NCBI RefSeq assembly: GCF_029784155.1 | Contig: NC_073692.1 | Location: 23,602,118 to 23,666,117, forward strand | DNA length: 64,000 nt | From: Uranotaenia lowii | Taxonomy: Eukaryota > Arthropoda > Insecta > Diptera > Culicidae | Direction of reading: 5' to 3' | Shown: one piece after another, positions 22,201 to 34,200 of the stretch | Position numbering within the stretch: the first letter of the stretch is position 1 | How the letters are laid out: the number at the start of each line of letters is the position of its first letter | Position numbers and translations under genes: made by a program | The notes under the pieces: generated by a model | Database searches by the model: none | What the model saw: only the letters and a program-made list of their open reading frames with translations | What the model was told of the DNA's origin: nothing

Positions 22201-25200
22201 GGATAGCTACGGTTGAAAGGAAAATTGAAACAGGAACTTATCCGAGTGGAGGTTAGCCTCGTTTAATTGAAAGAAGAAATTATTAATTTCGTTATCTGGT
22301 CAGCATCTTCTCCATTGCATGGGTGGGAGATAGTATCATCGAAGCGAAGATGTTGCCCGCAGAAGATTGATTTATAGCTGTTTCAATCAATTATTCCAGT
22401 TTCTTTTGATACTGGAATGGTCAGTGTGGAAGCTTTTAAAAAGCTTTATTGGTGGAAGCGCTGATGGTTGATAATTTTCCCTGGAACAATCTTGTTAATA
22501 GGATCCATTTGACCACCTATTAGATAGAATGTTGGTTAAAAACTAAACAGTTTGAGACAGCTTCATAGATTTTGAAGCGTCGCAATAATTCTTCAAGTTT
22601 TTCAACTGATTGTAATTTTAGTCACATTTATGATTTATGCCGTTTTTGTCATTTTTGTAATTTTTGTCATTTTTGTCATTTTTGTCATTTTTGTCATTTT
22701 TGTCATTTTTGTCATTTTTGTCATTTTTGTCATTTTTGTCATTTTTGTCATTTTTGTCATTTTTGTCATTTTTGTCATTTTTGTCATTTTTGTCATTTTT
22801 GTCATTTTTGTCATTTTTGTCATTTTTGTCATTTTTGTCATTTTTGTCATTTTTGTCATTTTTGTCATTTTTGTCATTTTTGTCATTTTTGTCATTTTTG
22901 TCATTTTTGTCATTTTTGTCATTTTTGTCATTTTTGTCATTTTTGTCATTTTTGTCATTTTTGTCATTTTTGTCATTTTTGTCATTTTTGTCATTTTTGT
23001 CATTTTTGTCATTTTTGTCATTTTTGTCATTTTTGTCATTTTTGTCATTTTTGTCATTTTTGTCATTTTTGTCATTTTTGTCATTTTTGTCATTTTTGTC
23101 ATTTTTGTCATTTTTGTCATTTTTTTCATTTTTGTCATTTTTGTCATTTTTGTCATTTTTGTCATTTTTGTCATTTTTATCATTTTTATCATTTTTATCA
23201 TTTTTGTCATTTTTGTCATTTTTGTCATTTTTGTCATTTTTGTCATTTTTGTCATTTTTGTCATTTTTGTCATTTTTGTCATTTTTGTCATTTTTGTCAT
23301 TTTTGTCATTTTTGTCATTTTTGTCATTTTTGTCATTTTTGTCATTTTTGTCATTTTTGTCATTTTTGTCATTTTTGTCATTTTTGTCATTTTTGTCATT
23401 TTTGTCATTTTTGTCATTTTTGTCATTTTTGTCATTTTTGTCATTTTTGTCATTTTTGTCATTTTTGTCATTTTTGTCATTTTTGTCATTTTTGTCATTT
23501 TTGTCATTTTTGTCATTTTTGTCATTTTTGTCATTTTTGTCATTTTTGTCATTTTTGTCATTTTTGTCATTTTTGTCATTTTTGTCATTTTTGTCATTTT
23601 TGTCATTTTTGTCATTTTTGTCATTTTTGTCATTTTTGTCATTTTTGTCATTTTTGTCATTTTTGTCATTTTTGTCATTTTTGTCATTTTTGTCATTTTT
23701 TTCATTTTTGTCATTTTTGTCATTTTTGTCATTTTTGTCATTTTTGTCATTTTTGTCATTTTTGTCATTTTTGTCATTTTTGTCATTTTTGTCATTTTTG
23801 TCATTTTTGTCATTTTTGTCATTTTTGTCATTTTTGTCATTTTTGTCATTTTTGTCATTTTTTTCATTTTTGTCATTTTTGTCATTTTTGTCATTTTTGT
23901 CATTTTTGTCATTTTTCTCATTTTTGTCATTTTTGTCATTTTTGTCATTTTTGTCAATTTTGTCATTTTTGTCATTTTTGTCATTTTTGTCATTTTTGTC
24001 ATTTTTGTCATTTTTGTCATTTTTGTCATTTTTGTCATTTTTGTCATTTTTGTCATTTTTGTCATTTTTGTCATTTTTGTCATTTTTGTCATTTTTGTCA
24101 TTTTTGTCATTTTTGTCATTTTTGTCATTTTTGTCATTTTTGTCATTTTTGTCATTTTTGTCATTTTTGTCATTTTTGTCATTTTTGTCATTTTTGTCAT
24201 TTTTGTCATTTTTGTCATTTTTGTCATTTTTGTCATTTTTGTCATTTTTGTCATTTTTGTCATTTTTGTCATTTTTGTCATTTTTGTCATTTTTGTCATT
24301 TTTGTCATTTTTGTCATTTTTGTCATTTTTGTCATTTTTGTCATTTTTGTCATTTTTGTCATTTTTGTCATTTTTGTCATTTTTGTCATTTTTGTCATTT
24401 TTGTCATTTTTGTCATTTTTGTCATTTTTGTCATTTTTGTCATTTTTGTCATTTTTGTCATTTTTGTCATTGTTGTCATTGTTGTCATTTTTGTCATTTT
24501 TGTCATTTTTGTCATTTTTGTCATTTTTGTCATTTTTGTCATTTTTGTCATTTTTGTCATTTTTGTCATTTTTGTCATTTTTGTCATTTTTGTCATTTTT
24601 GTCATTTTTGTCATTTTTGTCATTTTTGTCATTTTTGTCATTTTTGTCATTTTTGTCATTTTTGTCATTTTTGTCATTTTTGTCATTTTTGTCATTTTTG
24701 TCATTTTTGTCATTTTTGTCATTTTTGTCATTTTTGTCATTTTTGTCATTTTTGTCATTTTTGTCATTTTTGTCATTTTTGTCATTTTTGTCATTTTTGT
24801 CATTTTTGTCATTTTTGTCATTTTTGTCATTTTTGTCATTTTTGTCATTTTTGTCATTTTTGTCATTTTTGTCATTTTTGTCATTTTTTGTCATTTTTGT
24901 CATTTTTTTTTATTCAATCGTACCAGTAACAATTTATTATCAACAGCCAAACTGATCATAACCAAGATGTTCCAGATACCTTTTCAAAATTCAATTCGAA
25001 AGTATAAATGTCATTTGAAAACCATTAATTTCAAGAGCAACAGCATGGAGCATTTAGTCCATCAATAAATTTCTACAGAGGGAAAAACCATTCACATCAC
25101 ATGTTTATTGAGCAAATCTGAACCGGACTTCCTTTCAGCGAAATCCATCCATGTTAGCGTAGCAGCACGTCCACACCGGTGATTAATATTTGATTTCTGT

Positions 25201-28200
25201 TTTCACCTTTTCCACCTTCCCCCACGACAACGCAGCCTCTGCCACCACTTCCGGGAGCGGTGAACCCGTTGCAAGGTGTGATGCCTCAGCAAACAAGCAT
25301 CGTCGGCCCCATGACGTCGCCATCGTCGTCCTCAGCCATCGCCATATCTCAGCTGTCAAGTCCAGCGGCCGCAGTCGGTTCCATTTCCCAGCCTTTGTTG
25401 CCAAGTGGACCTCCGGTGGCGACAGGAATTGTGAAGCCAACTCCCACCATTGCCGTCATTCCGTCACTCAGCATCGAGCGGGAACAGGAACAGCACCACC
25501 TGAGGCAGCAACAGCAACAGCAGCAGAGCGGAAGTAGCAAGACGGCCACCCTGAGACGACCCTCGAGGCCCCTTTCGCCTTCCAAGAGGCGGGGAAGCGC
25601 CGATCACAAACAGAAACAGCTCACCAAAATCGAACCACTCATTCATCGGTAAGTGTCGAGTTGCGAGTTAGAACCTATTGTATGTTTAATTTCTACCGTA
25701 ATACTATCTGTTTTTCGATTATTGTTACAATTGTTACATATTTAAAAATGTCAATATTCGCTAGGTAATATTAATTGTTACGTTGCAAAAATAGTCAAAA
25801 TGAATGCGATTTTTCGTTATTTCTATGGATTGAATAACTTTTTTTTTATCATTTTATCATACTGAGTTGGCGGACTGGCATTGGATAACCTGTGTACCTA
25901 AGAGCTTGAATTTACTTCGATTAACTTTTAGAACTTAAACTTAAACTCTTAGTCCAAACAACTTAGCTTCAACGATTTCAAATCTTTAAAAAAAAATGCT
26001 GCTCTTCTGCCGAAAGGGAAAAAAAAATTAGTGAATTTCTTTCCTTCTAACTTAGTATCAGTTATTTGACTCGAATCATTAGTGGGAAAGGTCGGCTAAT
26101 CGCGGGTGTACAGAAAAATACTAGTTTTACCGAATATATTTATTTTATTTAGTACTCCGTCTCACGACATAGCTTGACCATCAAAATTTCAAAAATTTAC
26201 TCAGTCCATGACACTGGTCCGTCCACCAATTTCTCTGCCATCCCACATTCGCCCCTGCTCGTCTCGCTCCTACCGAATTCGTAGCGAACACCTGTTTTGC
26301 AGGACAGTCGTCCGGCATTCTCGCAACATGTCCTGCCCAGCGTATCCGGCCAGTCTTCAACACCTTCTGCATTCTGGGTTCGCCGTAGAGTCGCGCGAGC
26401 TCATGGTTCATCCTTCGCCTCCACACTGCGCTCTACTAAACGCCGCCAAAGATGTTTCTTAACACTCTTTGCCCGAATACTCCGAGTGTGCGCAGGTCCT
26501 CCTCGAACAATATCCATTAGACTGAGTTGATTTGGGTTAATTTTTGAATTTCTCAAACCCTGGGGTCTAAAAAGCTTCGTCTTGGTTCAAAACTCATCCA
26601 TGATTTTTTGCAGAATTTTTAAGTAACGTTTACATGAATAAATGTGGACTTTTAGGTTTGTATGGGAAAATTGAATATTTTGTACTGAAAAATTATCATA
26701 ATTTTTGTTTCTTCTGTGCAACCGAGCCTGCTAATGGTTTTTGTGCCAATTTATAAATTCTTCAAAGGAAATTTTCTGTTGAACAACTTTGTCGAAGACC
26801 GTAACTTCGTATCAAATTAGACAAAAAAGTTATTAGCTGTTTAACAGGAGTATGTCTTTTGGCATCGATAAACAATAAATTCAATAGACACCACTGCTGG
26901 GTGCCTTGCGAGGTATTGTTTGACTTCTTTTCAAGCAATACTTCGCGGGGCACAAGCAGTGGTGTCAATTGAATTTATTGTTTATCAATGCGAAAAGACA
27001 TACCTCTGCAAAATAGCTAATAACTATTTCGTTTAATAAGATACGAAGTTACGGTCTTCAACAAAGTTGTTTAGCGAAAATTTTCTTTTGGGAATTTTAT
27101 AAATTGGCAAAAAAACTGTCAGCGTGCTTGGTTCCACTGAAGAAACAAAAATGATGTAGATTTTTCAGTACAAAATATTCAATTTTCCCATACAAACAAA
27201 AAAGTTCAAATTTACTCATGTAAACGTTACTTAAAAATTCTACAAAAAATCATGGATGAGTTTTGGACCAAGACGAAGCTTTTTAGACCCCAGGGTTTGA
27301 GAAATTCAAAAATGACCCCAAATCGACTCAGTCTAATATCCATGTCTCATGCCCGTAGAGGACAACCGGTCTAATGAGTGTCATGTACAGGTTACACTTC
27401 GTGCGAGGATTAAGTCTTCTCGACCGCAGTTGCTTGTGGAGTTCATAGTAGGCACGACTTCCGCAGATCATTCGCTGCCCGATTTCACGGCTGGTGTCAT
27501 TGTCTGCGTTCACCAGTGAGCCGAAATAGACAAAGTCTTCGACTATCTTCAGATCGTCGCCGTCGATCGTGACCTTGATATTACTGGACAAGCGGACTCG
27601 GTCGGTCTCGGATCCACAGGCCATCGTGTACTTCGTCATCGCTCAATCCTTCCTGCTTCGCGTTTCAGTTTGTGGTAGATCTCCTCCACTGTCGCAGATG
27701 ATCTGCCGACTATATCAATGTCGTCGGCAAAGCAGGTAAGTTTACTGGATCTTTTGAAAATCGTGCTCTTCCCGCACGAAATCCTCTTCGTCCATCACCC
27801 TCCTACACTCGTCATCGAACCAGTCGTCCGTCGTTCCGACCGATGACGTTCTCCGCAGCACTGTCTTGATGCTATCCCAACAGTCCTCGAGAGGGGCTTC
27901 GTCTAGTTCGCCCTCTGCCGGCAGCGCCGCTTCGAGAGATTGCACGTAGTCTGCCGTGACCTCAGGTTGATATTGACGTCTCGACGTCGATAATGTTCGA
28001 GAAGTGCCGGCTGCCTATCAAAACGTGATCGATCTGTAATTGCGTTTGGTACGGAGATCTCAAGGTGTACTTGTGTGGAAGGCGGTGCTGGAAAATGGTA
28101 CTAGTATGGCCATTCGTTTGGAGGCGGCGAAGTCAATGAGTCTTAGGTCGATTTCGCCGCAGCTAATCCCACTATCTTGCAGGAGGACCGTCCTGCCGTG

Positions 28201-31200
28201 ATATGCCGAAGTGACGTATATGCCATTCCCAGATCTCGTCTTTAAGAGTGTCTTTCGCCCTTACCCCACTTTCCACTTCTCCACAACTAATCATGAAATG
28301 GTATACTGTATACAGATCACATTTTATGAGGAATGAGGGGTCCCGGAGAAGTGGAAAGTGGGGGAAAGGCGATAGACACTCATAATGATGAGATCTGGAA
28401 ATGGCATATACGTCACTTCGGCATATTACGGCAGCGTTGTGGTGTTGCCCGTTGGGTCCCGAACACCAACAGGACGTTGTTGCACTTCGCACGCCGTCCT
28501 TGACATGGAGAACACACTTTCCATATGTGTACAAAAATTATGCCCTGTGTAGGATTGGGTTTGTGATATAGCTCAGTTGGCAAGTCAGTTGCCCCCTGAG
28601 CGGACGTCCGCGAGTTCGAGTCAACAAGTGTCAAAATTTCTACCGCTTTTTCCCAACACGAATGAACTTATCTTAGAGCAAGTTCACTGGTGTTGGGAAA
28701 AAATGGTAAAAATATTGACATTTTGAAAATTTTACAATGCAAAAATGTTTTCAAGACCTTGTATTTTTTACAGCACTGTTTCTATTTCAGCCGTATGTAA
28801 TAGAAATATTGCTACTTTTGCATCACAGCATGTGAAACTACAATACGTGTTGTTAAAAAAATTTAAGGACAAAGATCTTGAAAATGTGAGTGAACTTGCA
28901 CTTAGAGTCGTCAATCACAGCAACTTGGAATTATACTCGCGAAACTTTCGGCAAAAGTTCCAGATAAGTGTTTTATTCAGCTTGAACTAAAAACATCATG
29001 TTTTTTTGTGTTTTGTTTTGCTCACTATAAGCCACACACTGAAAACATAATACTTAAAAAAAAAGTTAAACCAAAGACTGACAAAAATTTTCATTTACAT
29101 TTCGATTTTTTTGTCTTCCAGTTTACAGTTTACAGTTTACAGTTTACATCCAATAACTGGGGTTATTTAAAAATTAAATGAAATAAAAAGTTCAAAATGC
29201 TGCAGTTAATCCATCCACTCGTAGCAAATATTAAGACGACTTAACTGATGTCAAATGTCAGAAAGTTTGCCTTTTATAAAATTTCAGTGAAAACCTCTTT
29301 GTCCTGAACAGTATAATCTGCAATTATGAGCATGCAGACGTGTCTTTGCAAATTAGGTGTATTTATTTTTCTGTAAAATAATAAATTTTGTATTTTTGTT
29401 TATCATGTCTGCCTCATTAATGAATCCAGGGATTTTCTCGAATTACTTGCAATTTTATGTTTGATTTTTCTACAAGTTTCAACTCGAGGGTATGCGAATT
29501 GCGACAACTGATCAACTTTATCTTTTTATGCAAAACATCATTGAACTTAACTCTGCTCAAAGTTTCAAAAATGCTTCTTGGCAAGGAGCTTTACTCTATT
29601 CACGAAGGTCATCCGTTCTCTAAGTTCAGCGTTATAGCCTTGGCAATGAGCTTAACTCTACTTAAGGTTTTGAAAAAATTTCATGACAAGTAACTAAACT
29701 CTACTCAAGATGTTAAATTTTTCACTCAAAGTTTACTGTTGTTACTTGGTAATGAATCAAGCTCACTCTAGTCGTTGAACATAATTCTTGGCAAGGAGAT
29801 GAACTCTACTCAAGATGTTAAACATTTGACAGCTTCACACAAATCTGTAATCATTTCCTTGGTAAGGAGCTGAACTCTATTCAAGGTATGTCTGTACTGT
29901 GTAAGCGTCAGACAACACTTTCATCGAGGTGGTAGAGATTGATCGCGGTTTAACGTAGCTTTTTCAAAAATCAGTAGTATATCGCAGTAAGTGACTAGTG
30001 TGTGTGAAGTTTTTCCCCAAAAATCCGCCTTCGAAGCATCGAACGCCTGCACAACGAACGTCAACAGCATGCAGCCAGAATGGTTTATCAACTCACAACC
30101 AGAGGGCCAACTTGGATAGTCGATGCTTCCGGGTATTCACACGATCAGCAGCGACGCCACGATGATACGACAAGCGAAGAGCGATCGCGAAGCGAGAGCA
30201 ACGACCGAAACTCGCGGTTCAAGGCCGGTCAAATGCGGCTTCCTGGTGCTGGCTCACTTTGCTAAAAACCACCGCAGTGTACGCATAAGAAAGTTTGTTA
30301 GTGCAAATAACAACCAGGTAAGCCAACCGCCGCTCATCCGCCATTTTGCTCTCGCCAAGAAGGACGCGCGCTAATGCCAGTATCTCCTTACTACAGGACC
30401 CTTTTGTTTTGGGACAAAATACCTTGGTTGGAATAACCTTTTGCCTCCAACTACGACGGGAATAACCGCCACCGAACATCGGTTAACCCACGTTCGGAAG
30501 TACCGGTCGACCATACATCCTCGGACCTTACGGACCGATCCAAGACGGTGGACCACCCGTTACGAAAGGCCACTATCTTGACCCATCGAGATCGACGCTG
30601 TACTTGAGGAAAAGGGGCCGCCATCGTCATTGGACCGGCTAGTCTACTCGCTAACAAGTCTCCAACGTCAGCCTTACCGACACCTGTACCAGGATCGGCA
30701 GCATCCAAAAGGGCTTCGCCCTCCAGGTATCGTGCCATTATTGTGACCATTGTATGTGCAACTAAGAGTTAAATATACCATCGTTAAGAGAAGTGCAATT
30801 TTGGGTTTTTTTCTGAGTGCATTCTGGAAGCTCCCTGCGATTTAGTTTGATAAGCGTGCCGCCCTGAGGTCTAGAAAGGGACTCACACGTCGGTGGGAGT
30901 GGTAGGTTTAATCCTTACAACTGATAGATTAGCTAACTTTTCGACTTTTTCACTGATCAAAATGCCACTTACAGGGTTTGATTCTTAATCATTTTCAAGT
31001 ACCTTGGCAAAATTTGAGCTCATTTGAATAAGTGTCCAGCGTGCGCTAGGAGTTTTAGTGAATAAAGTCAATTTTTCTAGAAAATGTGCTCTAGAAAATG
31101 GGTTTTATAGTGCACTGTGATTGGTATGACAAGCATCTGTATGGATCTGTTTTAGATAATCGACTAAATCTAACCTAAAAAAATTAAAACTTCATAAACT

Positions 31201-34200
31201 TTCACCTTGTACAGAAAATTTACTAACAAGTTGAGAGTTAAAAATCAGCAGTTAAAAGAAAAAAAAACTTTTCGTCCAATCAATTCTTAAAAAGAAAGCC
31301 TTGTTTATAATTGTCAATTTTGTCAATTTTGTCAATTTTGTCAATTTTGTCAATGTTGTCAATTTTGTCAATTTTGTCAATTTTGTCAATTTTGTCAATT
31401 TTGTCAATTTTGTCAATTTTGTCAATTTTGTCAATTTTGTCAATTTTGTCAATTTTGTCAATTTTGTCAATTTTGTCAATTTTGTCAATTTTGTCAATTT
31501 TGTCAATTTTGTCAATTTTGTCAATTTTGTCAATTTTGTCAATTTTGTCAATTTTGTCAATTTTGTCAATTTTGTCAATTTTGTCAATTTTGTCAATTTT
31601 GTCAATTTTGTCAATTTTGTCAATTTTGTCAATTTTGTCAATTTTGTCAATTTTGTCAATTTTGTCAATTTTGTCAATTTTGTCAATTTTGTCAATTTTG
31701 TCAATTTTGTCAATTTTGTCAATTTTGTCAATTTTGTCAATTTTGTCAATTTTGTCAATTTTGTCAATTTTGTCAATTTTGTCAATTTTGTCAATTTTGT
31801 CAATTTTGTCAATTTTGTCAATTTTGTCAATTTTGTCAATTTTGTCAATTTCGTCAATTTTGTCAATTTTGTCAATTTTGTCAATTTTGTCAATTTCGTC
31901 AATTTTGTCAATTTTGTCAATTTTGTCAATTTTGTCAATTTTGTCAATTTTGTCAATTTTGTCAATTTTGTCAATTTTGTCAATTTTGTCAATTTTGTCA
32001 ATTTTGTCAATTTTGTCAATTTTGTCAATTTTGTCAATTTTGTCAATTTTGTCAATTTTGTCAATTTTGTCAATTTTGTCAATTTTGTCAATTTTGTCAA
32101 TTTTGTCAATTTTGTCAATTTTGTCAATTTTGTCAATTTTGTCAATTTTGTCAATTTTGTCAATTTTGTCAATTTTGTCAATTTTGTCAATTTCGTCAAT
32201 TTCGTCAATTTTGTCAATTTTGTCAATTTTGTCAATTTTGTCAATTTTGTCAATTTTGTCAATTTCGTCAATTTTGTCAATTTTGTCAATTTTGTCAATT
32301 TTGTCAATTTTGTCAATTTTGTCAATTTTGTCAATTTTGTCAATTTTGTCAATTTTGTCAATTTTGTCAATTTTGTCAATTTTGTCAATTTTGTCAATTT
32401 TGTCAATTTTGTCAATTTTGTCAATTTTGTCAATTTTGTCAATTTTGTCAATTTTGTCAATTTTGTCAATTTTGTCAATTTTGTCAATTTTGTCAATTTT
32501 GTCAATTTTGTCAATTTTGTCAATTTTGTCAATTTTGTCAATTTTGTCAATTTTGTCAATTTTGTCAATTTTGTCAATTTTGTCAATTTTGTCAATTTTG
32601 TTATTATTCACAGAGGCTGTAAGAAAGGCTGCAATCCTTTTTCAAGTGTATAAATTTGGGTTTTTTTATTGCATCTTGCTATCGATTTAGATTCTGATTC
32701 AGATGTAGCCTAGAATTTTGAATTTTGGTTAAATATTTTTTTGTTTTCCCTCCCCCACAGCTCTCCGGACAACGCAGATCGCATTGTGCCTACCCTAAAG
32801 GATCAATCGCCGCTGAGTGCCCCTGGAACACCGCAACCCATTTTTTCCGCGCCAGATCTTATCAAGCCCGCTGGCCCAATGATTCCAGCTCACCATTCAC
32901 AGCCATCGATCACTGCAACGGGGACAGGAGCAACTCCCTCTGGAAGCTCAAATCGGGCTCCCCACTCGGTCATCCAATCGCCCCGATTCGAACACGCCAA
33001 GCTGAAAAACCTCGACGAACGAGATCTCGGATCCGAGGGCAGCACCACCGAGGACTACGCCACCTGTACGGACAACTCGAAGCGCACCGGACCACCTTCG
33101 TCGTCCGCCCACGCCGGCCCAGCCGGAGCCAAAGGTATTTTTAAAAGCATCCACGCCATTAGACCAACCACCAAACAAGTAACAGGTTCGAAGCCCATTC
33201 TACAAATCACCGAAATTTCTGTTCCGTTCCGTTGTTTCCGTTTGATGTTTTTGGCCCCCCGCTGTTTTTCGCTGGCTGTATATAGTAGGGTGGCAATGCC
33301 ACTGGCAATGAACATATGAAATACGTAGGATATGTTGCACATATATTTTGTTAAGTGACAAAACAACTAACCTGAGCCAAATTTCAGCTCAATCAGATTG
33401 ATTCGTCTTAAAACGAAGTTTCGATTGAATTCAAATGTTAAAAAAGACTCAAAGAAACTTAAAAATGACTCAAAAATGAACAAAGTGACACAAAAATTAA
33501 ACAGAATGACACAAGAATTATAGTAAAATGACACAAATTGTAACCAATGTTGATACAAAAATAACAAAAAGACAAAAAAAAGACACCATAATGACAAAAA
33601 TGACGAAATTTTGGGCTAGTCCGATTGACCTGAAAATTTAAAAAGGTAATTTTTTTACTTATGAATAAAATAATGTCTGTCGCTTTTTAAAAACTTAACA
33701 TTAGCGTTTACTCTGCCACCCTACTGTTTTGTATCTGTTTGTAAGCCAAAACTCCGCCAAAGTATGCCTAATCCCGCTAATTTTGGGTTTTGTCGATTTC
33801 ATATTTGTACCTATACATGTGTATATGTTGTCATTACTCCCTTAGGGAAAACTCATCCATTGCGCCATAATTGCTTTTTGATATATTTCGGTTAGTCAAA
33901 CCCCGGCTTATCTCGTTGTTACAACACGAAACCACGTAGATCAATAGCTATTTGCATATTTGTTGATAATTCAATAATTCATCCTTCCTCCATTATTGTT
34001 GAGCCCCGGAAAGTGTTCCAACGTATCCTGTCTCATTTCAGCGAATCGCCAAATCCCTAACCACGTGGTATCGCAAAAACTATCAGTACGTGTACTACCT
34101 AGTGTATGTAAATACGTTTGTTCCATCCAAACGGAGGATACACTCGGTGTCCCATGCATTATCCGTCATTATCATTTTGCACCATTTGTGTTACCCCGTC

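Larger units (their letters stand above)
15233..25235 (+). other. Intron 3 (10.0 kb), filled with transposons and satellite array 2
   Basis: It contains a TCCCGC-type repeat end, a nested pair of DNA transposons (16.3-18.9 kb), Tc1/mariner relics (19.5-21.2 kb) and the 2.26-kb 9-mer array, whose edge lies 330 bp before exon 4. The stretch 21260-22630 shows no recognisable feature. Confidence 0.8.
25649..32760 (+). other. Intron 4 (7.1 kb)
   Basis: It contains a non-LTR retrotransposon relic with two inserted foldbacks, a SINE-like head, a Harbinger-like MITE, a degenerate minisatellite, a GC-richer unclassified unit and satellite array 3. Nothing was recognised at 25660-26170, 28910-29440 and 30800-31300, apart from (TTTACAG)4 at 29120-29146. 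Confidence 0.8.

Noticed and set aside
22572..25068. Five long open frames (FCH, VIF, FLS, DKN, TKM repeats) over array 2
   Set aside because: Same reason: simple-sequence artefacts inside an intron.
28560..28628. A functional tRNA gene
   Set aside because: A and B boxes are present, but the acceptor stem does not pair and the 3' end runs into a MITE; a SINE head is more likely.
31252..32690. Four long open frames (VNF, SIL, LTK, DKI repeats) over array 3
   Set aside because: Simple-sequence artefacts of the 9-bp period inside an intron.
33135..33140. GTATTT as the donor of exon 5
   Set aside because: It leaves phase 1, which meets a stop at once with either acceptor of exon 6, whereas CAA|GTAACA keeps the frame open.
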